Translations under genes and position numbers: made by a program
Assembly (NCBI GenBank): GCA_002422065.1
Contig: DITO01000151.1
Coordinates: 1 to 20,367 of the forward strand
Direction of reading: 5' to 3'
DNA length: 20,367 nt
DNA from: Erysipelotrichaceae bacterium UBA6182
GTDB lineage: Bacteria > Bacillota_I > Bacilli_A > Erysipelotrichales > Erysipelotrichaceae
Notes under the pieces: generated by a model
What the model was told of the DNA's origin: nothing
Seen by the model: the letters and a program-made list of their open reading frames with translations, nothing else
The model's database searches: none
In this document: positions 1 to 7,504 of the stretch, piece after piece
Layout: every line of letters begins with the position of its first letter
Position numbering within the stretch: the first letter of the stretch is position 1

Positions 1-421
1 GCATAAGTTCTGGTGTTTCATCACATGCATAGCCAAACATCATCCCTTGATCCCCTGCACCATGATCATAATCACTTTGTGCATCATATGCACGATCAAC
101 CCCTTGTGCAATATCCGGGGACTGCTCATCAATCGAAGTAATAACACCACATGTTTGTGCATCAAAACCATATTTAGCACGATCATAACCAATGTTTAAA
201 ATAGTTTGACGCACGATTTTTGGAATATCAACATAGGTCGATGTAGTAATCTCACCCATAACTAAGACAAGCCCTGTAGTAATCGCCGTTTCACACGCAA
301 CACGTGCAGTTGGATCTTCTTTTAAGATAGCATCAAGAACCGCATCGGATACTTGATCACAAATTTTATCAGGATGACCTTCAGTCACTGATTCAGACGT
401 AAAGTAAATTTTCTTGCTCAT
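1..421 (-). CDS. metK: S-adenosylmethionine synthetase MetK (N-terminal 140 codons, cut by window edge)
   Basis: MetK makes S-adenosylmethionine from methionine and ATP in the cytoplasm. The visible N-terminus shows the family's opening block FTSESVTEGHPDKICDQ (about residues 7-23) and, near residues 118-128, the signature GAGDQGMMFGYA that helps bind ATP and methionine. The gene runs off the left edge, so about two thirds of the protein is outside the window. The ATG at 421-419 overlaps the TGA of the agmatinase gene in an ATGA arrangement and is preceded by GGAGAAAAACA, so it is the last visible gene of the polyamine operon. Inference: cotranscription with speD ties SAM supply to decarboxylated-SAM demand. 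SAM is used everywhere in the cell, so metK may also have a further promoter, which I cannot see. Confidence 0.96.
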   Translation of the reverse strand, partial: MSKKIYFTSESVTEGHPDKICDQVSDAVLDAILKEDPTARVACETAITTGLVLVMGEITTSTYVDIPKIVRQTILNIGYDRAKYGFDAQTCGVITSIDEQSPDIAQGVDRAYDAQSDYDHGAGDQGMMFGYACDETPELM

Positions 422-1272
422 TGTTTTTCTCCTATCAACATCAATAATTGACGCACCATTTTAGCAACTACTACACTACTTACCCCATGATGATCATAAT
501 CTGGGGACAGTTCAACCACATCTGCACCAACAATATTCAGTGAACTTAATACTTCTAAAACTTCTTCATACATACTATAACTAATTCCACCAGGTTCTGG
601 AGTCCCTGTTCCGGGAAGTAAACTAGGATCAATAACATCCACATCAATTGTAAGATAGATTGGTGTTGATCCTAATGATGAAGCGACTACTTTTAATGCT
701 TGTACTGAGGCAGGAAGTAGAATTGTCTTCTCTTGTGCAAAAGCATATTCCTCTTTTGTGCCTGAGCGTATACCCCATTGAATGAGACGCTTTGACCCAA
801 GAAGATTCACAGTACGATTCATGACACTTGCATGGGAAAGTGGATTGTTCATATAAGACTCACGCAAATCTGCATGAGCATCCAACTGAATCACCATTAA
901 GTCTGGATACTTCTCATAAGCCGCTTCAATACTTGGATAAGAAATTGAATGTTCTCCTCCAATCATAAGTGGAAACTTACCATCATTGAGAATTGTTTTT
1001 GTTGTCTCTTTAATCATCGCTTGGGTAGTTACATTGTCCCCCATTGGACATCCTAAATCACCACGATCAAAGATTTTATAGTCTTCTAAATCTTTCTGTG
1101 TTGACCATGAGAAAGTTTCAACCCCATAAGAAGCACGACGTAGTGCACCTGGTCCAAAGCGAGTTCCTGGTCTAAAGGAACACGTCCCATCAAAATCAAC
1201 CCCAAACATGACAATGCTTGCTTCTTCATAGGAAGCCTCACAAGCCATAAACACATCTTTAGTATTAATCAT
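418..1272 (-). CDS. speB: Agmatinase (agmatine ureohydrolase), SpeB
   Basis: This cytoplasmic enzyme of the arginase/agmatinase family hydrolyses agmatine to putrescine and urea. Its 284 residues are the normal family length. The binuclear manganese ligands are visible in order: GGEHS (about residue 105), DAHAD (about 131) and DVDVIDP (about 213), followed by the GTGTPEPGG loop near the active site. It lies between spermidine synthase and metK and downstream of an arginine decarboxylase-type gene, which favours agmatine over arginine or guanidinobutyrate as substrate. The ATG at 1270-1272 has a strong AAGGAGG site and overlaps the end of speE by 8 nt, so translation is probably coupled. No residue looks missing. 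Other ureohydrolase substrates cannot be excluded from motifs alone, but the operon makes agmatine by far the best choice. Confidence 0.93.
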   Translation of the reverse strand: MINTKDVFMACEASYEEASIVMFGVDFDGTCSFRPGTRFGPGALRRASYGVETFSWSTQKDLEDYKIFDRGDLGCPMGDNVTTQAMIKETTKTILNDGKFPLMIGGEHSISYPSIEAAYEKYPDLMVIQLDAHADLRESYMNNPLSHASVMNRTVNLLGSKRLIQWGIRSGTKEEYAFAQEKTILLPASVQALKVVASSLGSTPIYLTIDVDVIDPSLLPGTGTPEPGGISYSMYEEVLEVLSSLNIVGADVVELSPDYDHHGVSSVVVAKMVRQLLMLIGEKQ

Positions 1273-2119
1273 GATAATCCTCCTTCAAGGACTCAATCAC
1301 GTACGTAGGAAGCGCAAAACAGCCGATATGAAGTTGTGGGTTATAGTAGCGAGTATTTAAGCCATAGTTACTCCATGAATGAATATCTTCATTTAAAGGT
1401 TCAATCCCCTTAGAAGCATATCCAAATAACCAATGACCACTAGGATATGTAGGAATATGTGCTTGATAAACCTTAGCTACTTCAAACACTTCAGAAATTC
1501 TTTGATGAGCACGACGCATATTACGCTCAAAGGCTGGATAGTATGGTGATTCATGTTGATTCACTAAGATTCCTTGAGCATTAAGCGCACGATAGCAGTT
1601 CGAATAAAACTCTTTCGTAAATAAACCCTCTCCTGGTCCAAATGGATCTGTGGAGTCTACGATAATTAAGTCATACTCATTTTCTTTAGAGCGGATGAAT
1701 TTTAAACCATCTTCAAAGAATAAGTTTACTTTCTCATGATGAAGTTGGCTAGCTGTTTGTGGAAGATAAGCTAAACTCACTTCTACAACCATAGGATCAA
1801 TCTCAACCATATCAATCGATTCTATATGAGGATAGCGAAGTAATTCACGTACTGTTCCACCATCACCAGCTCCAATAACACATACCTTTTTGATATGAGG
1901 ATTAGTTGCCATAGGGACATGAACAATCATGTCATGATAAATGAATTCATCTTTTTCAGTGACCATCATTAGACCATCTAAGGTTAAGAAACGACCAAAC
2001 TCCACTGAATCAAAGACATCTACTTGTTGGAAATCACTCTTTGCTGAGAATAGATGCTGTTTTATTTTAATTGAGAAACGCACATCATCTGTTTGTTGCT
2101 CGGTGTACCAAAGTTCCAT
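1265..2119 (-). CDS. speE: Spermidine synthase (putrescine aminopropyltransferase), SpeE
   Basis: SpeE moves the aminopropyl group of decarboxylated SAM onto putrescine, giving spermidine and methylthioadenosine. The 284-residue protein has the small N-terminal beta domain with LDGLMMVTEKDEFIYHDMI (about residues 47-65), then a Rossmann methyltransferase-like fold with the nucleotide loop GAGDGG (about 83-88), an acidic residue at VEIDP (about 105), and the gate and catalytic segment DSTDPFGPGEGLF (about 155-167) in which the aspartates bind the amine. These are hallmark motifs of the family. The ATG has a GGAGG site and its last base overlaps the TAA of speA (TAATG). Upstream speA and speD supply the precursor and co-substrate, and downstream speB makes putrescine. 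Thermospermine or other aminopropyltransferase activity is possible in principle, but nothing in the context suggests it. Confidence 0.95.
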   Translation of the reverse strand: MELWYTEQQTDDVRFSIKIKQHLFSAKSDFQQVDVFDSVEFGRFLTLDGLMMVTEKDEFIYHDMIVHVPMATNPHIKKVCVIGAGDGGTVRELLRYPHIESIDMVEIDPMVVEVSLAYLPQTASQLHHEKVNLFFEDGLKFIRSKENEYDLIIVDSTDPFGPGEGLFTKEFYSNCYRALNAQGILVNQHESPYYPAFERNMRRAHQRISEVFEVAKVYQAHIPTYPSGHWLFGYASKGIEPLNEDIHSWSNYGLNTRYYNPQLHIGCFALPTYVIESLKEDYHD

Positions 2120-3558
2120 TAGTCCTCCTTCACGACCTTAAGGGTCTTTAAGCTGGAATCATGAGATCCCATTAAAAATTGTTCATTCAATCGTCCAAAG
2201 GCAATGTACTCTAAGACATCGGACGTAATCTCTTCTCCATAAGATAAGATAGGAATCCCTGGAGGATAAGCCATGATCATTTCTGCACTAATTCTTCCAA
2301 GAGATGCATTAAAGTCTACCATTTCATGCTGAGCACTATAAGCTTGTTTAGGACTCATTAGGACATGAGGTTGAATGAACTCTTGAATACTTTGTGTTGT
2401 TTGTGTCTGACCATAACGATGTTTAATATCTTGAAGTGCAGCAATTAAACGCTCAACTTCAAGGGCTCGATCACCTACAGAAATAATAGCTAAGACATTG
2501 GAAACATCACCAAATTCTAATTGAATACTATATTCATCTCTTAGTATATCGTACACTTTTTTACCACTTAATCCTACACCTTGTGTATGAATACTCAGTT
2601 TAGTACGATCATATCCAAAGATTCCATGTTGACCAATACGATCAACACCAAAGGCAATGTATCCACCCATAGCATTAATCTCAGATCTTGCATAGTCTGC
2701 CAATGCCATAATCTTAGTGAACATGGCTTCACCTTCTTCTTGAAGTTTAGCACGTGCAACATCGAGTGATGCCATTAGAAGATAACTTGCTGAGGTTGTT
2801 TGAAGTAAGTTGATTGTTTGTAAAACATGATCATAATCCATGTTTTCCCCACACAAAAGTATCGATGACTGAGTCAATGATCCTCCTGTTTTATGAAGTG
2901 AGACACTACTCATGTCGGCTTTTGCTGCCATCGCAGTGATAGGTAAATCTTGATGAAAGTAGAAGTGAGCTCCATGAGCTTCATCCACAAGCACCTTCAT
3001 ACCATATTCATGAGCAACCTTCACAATCGAAGATAAATCACTTACTAAGCCATAATACGTTGGATTATTAACAAATACTGCTTTCGCATATGGATGTTCT
3101 TTAATTGTCTTTATCACGTCTTGAGCATCCATGGCACATGAAATACCCAGTTGAGGATCCATACCAGGGTCAACATAGATTGGATGAGCTCCACCCAATA
3201 TTAAAGCGTTTAATGCTGATTTATGCACATTACGAGGCATAATGATACTTTCACCTTCTTTAACACAGGCTAAAATCATAACCATCACGGCCATTGAAGT
3301 ACCATTAACCATAAAGAATGCATGATTTGCATTAAAAGCTTGAGCCGCAAGATCATGAGCTTCCTTAATAATTCCTGAAGGATTACCAAGATTATCTAAA
3401 TAGTGTGAAGAATTAAAGTCATACTGAACACATTGAGTCCCAAAGACATCAATGAGTGTTTTATCCCCTTTACCTTGTTTATGACCTGGGACATCAAACG
3501 CAACAACACGTTTTTTAACGTAGCGATTAAGCCCATCAAGTAGTGGGGTTTTACTCAT
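2119..3558 (-). CDS. speA: PLP-dependent arginine decarboxylase (Orn/Lys/Arg decarboxylase family), SpeA
   Basis: This is a fold-type I, PLP-dependent decarboxylase of the kind in Bacillus SpeA, predicted to turn arginine into agmatine. The 479-residue protein opens with the family block PLLDGLNRYV...DVPGHKQGKG. It has VNGTSMAVM (PLP phosphate loop, about residue 85), the VDEAHGAHF segment with the cofactor-binding aspartate (about 191-199) and SLHKTGG, whose lysine forms the Schiff base (about 220). A C-terminal domain from about residue 350 ends with the AYPPGIPI motif typical of these enzymes. I chose the ATG at 3556-3558 because its product starts like relatives; ATGs further upstream add 4 to 11 residues with no better ribosome binding site. 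It overlaps the speD end by 8 nt. Lysine and ornithine decarboxylases share these motifs, and the agmatinase two genes downstream is what points to arginine. Confidence 0.9.
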   Translation of the reverse strand: MSKTPLLDGLNRYVKKRVVAFDVPGHKQGKGDKTLIDVFGTQCVQYDFNSSHYLDNLGNPSGIIKEAHDLAAQAFNANHAFFMVNGTSMAVMVMILACVKEGESIIMPRNVHKSALNALILGGAHPIYVDPGMDPQLGISCAMDAQDVIKTIKEHPYAKAVFVNNPTYYGLVSDLSSIVKVAHEYGMKVLVDEAHGAHFYFHQDLPITAMAAKADMSSVSLHKTGGSLTQSSILLCGENMDYDHVLQTINLLQTTSASYLLMASLDVARAKLQEEGEAMFTKIMALADYARSEINAMGGYIAFGVDRIGQHGIFGYDRTKLSIHTQGVGLSGKKVYDILRDEYSIQLEFGDVSNVLAIISVGDRALEVERLIAALQDIKHRYGQTQTTQSIQEFIQPHVLMSPKQAYSAQHEMVDFNASLGRISAEMIMAYPPGIPILSYGEEITSDVLEYIAFGRLNEQFLMGSHDSSLKTLKVVKED

Positions 3559-4357
3559 TATCAAAGACATTGGATGATGAGAAAATCTCAATCATCTCTT
3601 GACGAAGACGTCGTGTAATGTCTAGTTTTTGCTTAGGTGTATAGGCTTGAGGGGATGATGCAAATAAGTAGTTCGCAAGTTGAACATCCGATAAGATAAG
3701 TTTAGTATGGAAAATATTAGATTGATACATGTTTATGTCAACAGCATCATACTTCTCTAATACGACTGGCTCAATGTAGTCTTGGATACTTGTAATTGGA
3801 TGATCAATGAAAAGTTTTCTTCCATTCTCATCACGTGTGAATCCACGGACACGATAATCGAGGGTAATAATATCTGAATCAAAGGAATTGATAAGATAGT
3901 TAAGTGCATTCAAAGGTGAAATTTTTCCACATGTGGATACATCAATATCAACTCTAAAGGTAGCGATATTAAGATCTGGATGATATTCAGGATAAGTATG
4001 GACAGTCACATGAGATTTATCAAGATGACCTGCAAGACTTTCCTTCGTAATGAACTGAGGGTCCACTGAACATGATGGGTCAAGTTGTCCCTCATCAAGT
4101 GGTTCTTCAGAAATCAGTAAAGTAACACTTGCTCCTTGTGGATCATAGTCTTGTTTAGAAATATTTAAGACAGTTGCCCCAATCATATGGGTGACATCCA
4201 CTAGGATGCTTGTTAGACGATGAGCATTATATTGCTCATCAATATAAGCGACATAGTCTTGACGTTGCTTTTCGTTTTCAACGTATGCAATATCAAAGAT
4301 ATTAAATGATAAAGTTTTGGTAAGATTATTAAATCCATACAGTTTGATTTTGCTCAT
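3551..4357 (-). CDS. speD: S-adenosylmethionine decarboxylase proenzyme, E. coli-type SpeD
   Basis: SpeD decarboxylates SAM to give the aminopropyl donor for SpeE. It is a pyruvoyl enzyme made as a proenzyme that cuts itself. The 268-residue protein resembles E. coli SpeD along its whole length: LYGFNNLTKTLSFNI at the N-terminus, QDYDPQGASVT (about 69-79), the cleavage site HLDKS-HVTVHTYPE where Ser115 becomes the pyruvoyl group, and VSTCGKISPLNALNYLI with the proton-donor cysteine at about 140. This long class differs from the short (about 125-residue) SpeD of Bacillus subtilis, so the gene follows the enterobacterial/clostridial type. The ATG has AAGGAG five bases upstream. It is the first gene of the operon and lies directly behind a leader terminator, so the whole pathway appears to be controlled at this point. 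Confidence 0.95.
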   Translation of the reverse strand: MSKIKLYGFNNLTKTLSFNIFDIAYVENEKQRQDYVAYIDEQYNAHRLTSILVDVTHMIGATVLNISKQDYDPQGASVTLLISEEPLDEGQLDPSCSVDPQFITKESLAGHLDKSHVTVHTYPEYHPDLNIATFRVDIDVSTCGKISPLNALNYLINSFDSDIITLDYRVRGFTRDENGRKLFIDHPITSIQDYIEPVVLEKYDAVDINMYQSNIFHTKLILSDVQLANYLFASSPQAYTPKQKLDITRRLRQEMIEIFSSSNVFDNE

Positions 4358-4373
4358 GAGTGCTCCTTACATG

Positions 4374-4398
4374 AAAAAAAGACCGAATGATGGTCTTC
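4374..4398 (-). terminator. Intrinsic terminator in the speD leader (attenuator)
   Basis: On the minus strand AAGACC (4397-4392) pairs with GGTCTT (4384-4379) around a 7-nt loop and is followed by a run of seven T (4380-4374). It sits 17-40 nt before the speD ATG and downstream of the operon promoter, so it can stop transcription before the first gene. The 5' arm overlaps GAAG (4398-4395), which can instead pair with CTTC at 4429-4426, a possible antiterminator. Confidence 0.82.
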
Positions 4399-4625
4399 AC
4401 AACACACTATGACACTTTGGCCATAGAAGTTAAGGAATCCAAACAAAGTTTGGGGTGCCCATGTTGAGAAGAACTCTTTGATGAACCATCATCAATCAAC
4501 ACGATTTACAATCGCAATTTCGGCTTTTGACCTGGCTGTCCGTTTGGCCGTTTAAGACACTTGAAGTGTCGGTCAAGTAAACAAAATTGGTTGCAATAGC
4601 ACAGAATCCTGTGGACTTCTATTAC
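4399..4625 (-). promoter_or_regulatory. Structured 5' leader of the polyamine operon, unclassified attenuator or riboswitch candidate
   Basis: This region has no convincing gene. Read on the minus strand it folds into many short, exact stems: CACAG/CTGTG (4613-4600), CAATTT/AAATTG (4589-4584 with 4520-4515), TTGACC/GGTCAA (4576-4571 with 4532-4527), GACAC/GTGTC hairpin (4570-4556), CGATT/AATCG hairpin (4514-4502), TTGATGA/TCATCAA hairpin (4495-4478) enclosed by GTTGA/TCAAC, and CCAAAC/GTTTGG hairpin (4453-4439). CGGC (4550-4547) can pair with GCCG (4524-4521) across the TTGACC helix, which would make a pseudoknot. A terminator follows. I do not see SAM-I, T-box, guanidine or other core motifs that I know. 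Ligand unknown; a polyamine, SAM or decarboxylated SAM would make sense from the operon. Pairings were found by eye, without energy calculation. Confidence 0.6.
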
Positions 4626-4631
4626 TACATG

Positions 4632-4660
4632 ATAATATAGGAAAACAATGCACAATGCAA
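4632..4660 (-). promoter_or_regulatory. Promoter of the spe operon
   Basis: On the minus strand TTGCAT (4660-4655) and TATTAT (4637-4632) are separated by 17 nt, a good sigma-A-type match. Transcription would begin near 4625, leaving a leader of about 268 nt before speD. The -35 and spacer contain a direct repeat, TGCATTG twice in tandem (4659-4646), which could be a protein-binding site. The preceding gene ends at 4706 and I see no terminator between them, so read-through from upstream is possible. Confidence 0.65.
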
Positions 4661-4705
4661 GAGTTTTTTTGTTAATAGAAAACTTTTTGTTTACTTTTAC
4701 TAATA

Positions 4706-5233
4706 TTATAAATCTAGAGAAAACACATGTTTTGTTGGCCAACACACTTGATCACATTCTTGAACAAGTTGATGTCCTTGATCTGTAAACCCTTGATGAT
4801 TAAACAATCTTTGAGCTATTTCATGATGGAGTGAACAATGAGCTAATAGCTTTGTATAACCAATTTCTTTAGCTTTATTAATAAGTTGTTTTAATGATTG
4901 TTTACCTACACCTTGATGGTAATAAAGATTAAATACTCTTAGTTTTAATTCTGCTGTCTTTAAATCATCACTAAGCGTAATGAGTTGAGCAATAGCACAT
5001 AATCTATTTTCTTCATCAAATGCTCCATAAATAAACGCATCATGATTATCACGAAGATCATCATACTCCGCAATAAGTGAGTTAAAGTAGCGTTCATTAA
5101 ATCCTTGCGTTGGAAAGTAACCTTCATCAAAAGCATTAACAGAAGGAAGTTGATGATTGTGAACCCATAGCCAAGCATTGAAATCTTCTTGACTAAAAGG
5201 TCTTAGTGTAATTACTAAATCTTGTTTAGACAT
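4706..5233 (-). CDS. GNAT-family N-acetyltransferase
   Basis: A 175-residue GNAT-fold protein, predicted to transfer an acetyl group from acetyl-CoA to an amine of unknown identity. The core is visible: beta strands around AFIYGAFDEENRLCAIAQL (about 66-84), motif A VFNLYYHQGVGKQSLKQL (about 100-117) with the QGVGKQ pyrophosphate loop, and motif B ending in RLFNHQGF (about 142-149). The ATG at 5231-5233 has AAGG upstream and overlaps the previous gene by 19 nt, so it is the last gene of a tightly packed set that starts at 7444. The substrate cannot be told from sequence. Spermidine acetyltransferases are GNATs and this gene lies just upstream of the polyamine operon, but it does not look like SpeG or BltD to me, so that link is only positional. 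Confidence 0.82.
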   Translation of the reverse strand: MSKQDLVITLRPFSQEDFNAWLWVHNHQLPSVNAFDEGYFPTQGFNERYFNSLIAEYDDLRDNHDAFIYGAFDEENRLCAIAQLITLSDDLKTAELKLRVFNLYYHQGVGKQSLKQLINKAKEIGYTKLLAHCSLHHEIAQRLFNHQGFTDQGHQLVQECDQVCWPTKHVFSLDL

Positions 5234-5676
5234 GGTTGCCCTTCTAAACGATCACTTAAATCTAAGGCAATATGAATGGTCTTCGCCTCAAATTCTTGAT
5301 CTTGATACCCTTTCATCATTCGCTCTAAATATTCATCACTTGGAAGTTGATAAACACCTGAGGTTCTAAGATACACTATGCCTTCAATACGTTGTCCTTG
5401 AAAGCGAATTCTCCAGTTTTCTTTACGATATACGTATTTTGAAACACCTTCAAAGCGATCAAGTGCATGAACATCACTTTCACTTAACTCATAAATGGTA
5501 ATTGGAGTTTGAGCTCCTTCTTTCATTGCTAAAGAAGCATAACCTTCATTTTTATTCTCACCAATAAAAACAAGCTGAATATCATTTAATACAGTATTTC
5601 CAATCTTCTTAGCATTTGGGCATCGAAGTTTCATTTGATCAATGCCATGATTTGAACCATACGCTAGATAGTACAT
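5215..5676 (-). CDS. Gamma-glutamylcyclotransferase-like (GGCT/AIG2 fold) protein
   Basis: A 153-residue protein of the gamma-glutamylcyclotransferase superfamily, which cyclises gamma-glutamyl groups to 5-oxoproline and frees the attached amine or amino acid. It begins MYYLAYGSNHG, with the YGSN substrate-binding loop at residues 6-9, and has LDRFEGVSKYVYRKE (about 72-86), where Glu76 is the expected catalytic acid. The ATG has a GGAGAAACT ribosome binding site. Its end overlaps the GNAT gene by 19 nt and its start is 9 nt from the hydrolase gene, so all belong to one transcript. True substrates of bacterial members are rarely known. They range from gamma-glutamyl amines to antibiotic intermediates, and the neighbours do not decide between them. 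Confidence 0.82.
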   Translation of the reverse strand: MYYLAYGSNHGIDQMKLRCPNAKKIGNTVLNDIQLVFIGENKNEGYASLAMKEGAQTPITIYELSESDVHALDRFEGVSKYVYRKENWRIRFQGQRIEGIVYLRTSGVYQLPSDEYLERMMKGYQDQEFEAKTIHIALDLSDRLEGQPCLNKI

Positions 5677-5685
5677 AGTTTCTCC

Positions 5686-6390
5686 TTAGGGTAACAGTGT
5701 TGATTTAATCCATTCATCTATAGCCATTATTATTTGTGTACGTTGAATGCTTGGTGATATTGTAGCTTCCAAGTCATTGTCTTGTGGTCCATATGAACCA
5801 AACTGAGCATGATTTCCACCTTCAATAATAACTTCTTCTATGTCTATATCTTTAATCGCTTCTTCATAAGCATCAAGATTGAGTAGTCCATCATTTGAAC
5901 CTAAGATACTAAGGATTTGTGGATTTCCTTGGAGGGATAAAGAATTTAGTGGATATGAAGCAAGAACAATAAGGCCATCCACAACATTGCTTTCCATCGC
6001 AATTGATGCCGCTACACCTCCTAAAGAGTGTCCCATAAGGATGATTTTGTCACTGTTGGTGACATCTACACCTTTATAGGCTAAAGGTTGAGTGATTGCT
6101 AAATTAAGCGGCATCTCGAGCACACTGACACGATATCCTTTTAATGATAAATCATAAGCTAATGGGGCATATGCGATGTGAGAGACTAACCCTCCTGGAT
6201 ACATGATGATGTGAATACTAGACTTTGAGTTATATTCGTATCCAAATGATGTTGGGATTGATTGCTTATAGGCTTCAATGGCAATTTTCTCTGGTGAATA
6301 GGATATTTGATAGGGCATAACCACAAACAATAGAAGTCCAATAAGTACACCACTTAATATCCATAGAAACTTCTTTTTAATAAAGGCCAT
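5686..6390 (-). CDS. Membrane-anchored alpha/beta hydrolase
   Basis: A 234-residue serine hydrolase with one N-terminal hydrophobic segment (about residues 8-26, after MAFIKKK) that should act as a membrane anchor or uncleaved signal, placing the catalytic part outside the membrane. The fold shows YPGGLVSHIAY (oxyanion region, about 64-74), the nucleophile elbow GHSLGG with Ser122, Asp167 in GSNDGL and His194 in GGNHAQFGSYG: a complete triad. It resembles the small alpha/beta hydrolases of the dienelactone hydrolase-like Pfam group. The ATG has GGAGAAACT upstream and the gene is 8 nt from the preceding GNAT gene. Substrate unknown; an ester or thioester is likely from the fold, and nothing in the operon narrows it further. 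Confidence 0.85.
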   Translation of the reverse strand: MAFIKKKFLWILSGVLIGLLLFVVMPYQISYSPEKIAIEAYKQSIPTSFGYEYNSKSSIHIIMYPGGLVSHIAYAPLAYDLSLKGYRVSVLEMPLNLAITQPLAYKGVDVTNSDKIILMGHSLGGVAASIAMESNVVDGLIVLASYPLNSLSLQGNPQILSILGSNDGLLNLDAYEEAIKDIDIEEVIIEGGNHAQFGSYGPQDNDLEATISPSIQRTQIIMAIDEWIKSTLLP

Positions 6391-6398
6391 AGTTTCTC

Positions 6399-6929
6399 CT
6401 ATTTATTAGGGTTAATGATGCTTAAACAATCTAAAGTCACATATTGTCCATTCTTAAGTAAATGATCCACCATCGATCCTTCATAAGTAAGTCCTGCTTT
6501 TTCCATGACTTTTCTTGAGGCTTGATTGAATGTAAAATGTCTTGCTAAAATACGATGATACTGCTGCTTATTGAATGCCCATTCAATTACACTTTGTAAT
6601 GCTTCTGAGGTATATCCTTGATTCCAGTATGGTTCACCGAGCCAATAACCTACTTCTCCATGATGATGATTACGGTTATAACCTAATCCTATTGCACCTA
6701 TGAGTTGGTTTGTTTGGGTATGCACAATAGCCCATTCAAAGCGTTGAAGTTCTTGATGCCATGTTTCATGGCGTTCAATCCATGACTTTGCCATTTCTAT
6801 GGTATAAGGATATGGCAGTGATGATGTCATGTCATAAATTTTCTTATTATGACAGAGCTTTGCAACCATGTCTGAATCATCAAGTGTAAATGCTCTTAAT
6901 GTTAATCGAGAAGATGTTATCTCTTTCAT
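6399..6929 (-). CDS. RimJ/RimL-type GNAT acetyltransferase
   Basis: A 176-residue acetyltransferase of the RimJ/RimL subgroup, which usually acetylates protein N-termini or small amines. The typical opening SSRLTLRAFTLDDSDMVAKL is present (about 6-25), followed by EVGYWLGEPYWNQGYTSEAL (about 91-110), in which NQGYTSEA is the acetyl-CoA pyrophosphate loop, and NQASRKVMEKAGLTYEG (about 135-151), the conserved C-terminal block. The ATG overlaps the stop of the DUF4256 gene (ATGA) and has GAGG upstream. In this operon it may modify the same unknown compound as the neighbouring enzymes, or it may simply be one of the many housekeeping RimJ-like genes. The sequence does not distinguish these. Confidence 0.87.
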   Translation of the reverse strand: MKEITSSRLTLRAFTLDDSDMVAKLCHNKKIYDMTSSLPYPYTIEMAKSWIERHETWHQELQRFEWAIVHTQTNQLIGAIGLGYNRNHHHGEVGYWLGEPYWNQGYTSEALQSVIEWAFNKQQYHRILARHFTFNQASRKVMEKAGLTYEGSMVDHLLKNGQYVTLDCLSIINPNK

Positions 6930-7444
6930 CGTTTTACCTCAAAGTAGCCACGATATGCTCGTACTCCATAATATGAATCTGCTCCATTATGATATATAAA
7001 TGTTCGTCCAAATCGAGTGTCACCTGTCAGTGCTCCACCTTTTGATCTGAATAGTTCTGGGGTTAGTAACCAACTCGATGTCTTTAGATCTAAAGGTTCT
7101 ATCTTATTAATATAGAGATAGAAATCTTCATCAACAAGCATTAACTGATGTGTTAATGCATCTTCTTGTGCAGAGGTTTGTGGAGGAAACTTCTTACGTT
7201 GTAAGCGTGCTTGCATATCATAACAACAGTTTCTTCGACCACTTGGGGATTCTTTACTCATATCGACCATACGCCAATGACCTTGATACTCAATGATGTC
7301 AGGTTCTCCTCCAGACTCTTCCATGTACTGAATCGTATTCCACATTGATTCATCTAGATGATTCACAACTTCATCCCATGTGATATTAGGATGTCGCTTT
7401 GGATGATGTTCAAAGCGCATTTGTAAAAGTTCTTTAAGATTCAT
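6926..7444 (-). CDS. DUF4256 family protein
   Basis: A 172-residue soluble protein that I recognise as the DUF4256 family from the blocks ESGGEPDIIEY (about 42-52), SPSGRRNCCYD (about 65-75), LKTSSWLLTPELFRSKGGAL (about 119-138) and TFIYHNGADSYYGVRAYRG (about 148-166). It has no signal peptide or membrane segment. The function of the family is unknown. The near-invariant SPxGRR and KTSSW...YHNGA blocks suggest a binding site or an enzyme rather than a structural role, but this is inference. It is the first gene of the 7444-4706 operon: ATG with GAGG eight bases upstream, and overlap with the GNAT gene at the other end. The 60-nt gap before it could hold a promoter (TATGAT near 7466), though no convincing -35 element is present. 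Confidence 0.85.
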   Translation of the reverse strand: MNLKELLQMRFEHHPKRHPNITWDEVVNHLDESMWNTIQYMEESGGEPDIIEYQGHWRMVDMSKESPSGRRNCCYDMQARLQRKKFPPQTSAQEDALTHQLMLVDEDFYLYINKIEPLDLKTSSWLLTPELFRSKGGALTGDTRFGRTFIYHNGADSYYGVRAYRGYFEVKR

Positions 7445-7504
7445 AATTTTACCTCATTTAAATTTTATCATACTTCATTAATGGATATTAAAATGACACT
7501 TCAA

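Noticed and set aside
4399..4625. SAM-I (S-box) riboswitch, T-box or SRP RNA in the spe leader
   Set aside because: The S-box core, the T-box GGGTGGNACC element and the SRP tetraloop region are absent; only general hairpin features match.
4506..4745. 79-codon minus-strand reading frame
   Set aside because: It overlaps the end of the GNAT gene, the promoter and the leader, has no ribosome binding site and shows no recognisable protein.
4706..5233. Spermidine acetyltransferase, from its position next to the polyamine operon
   Set aside because: Motifs are only general GNAT and do not resemble SpeG or BltD; a separate promoter divides it from speD.
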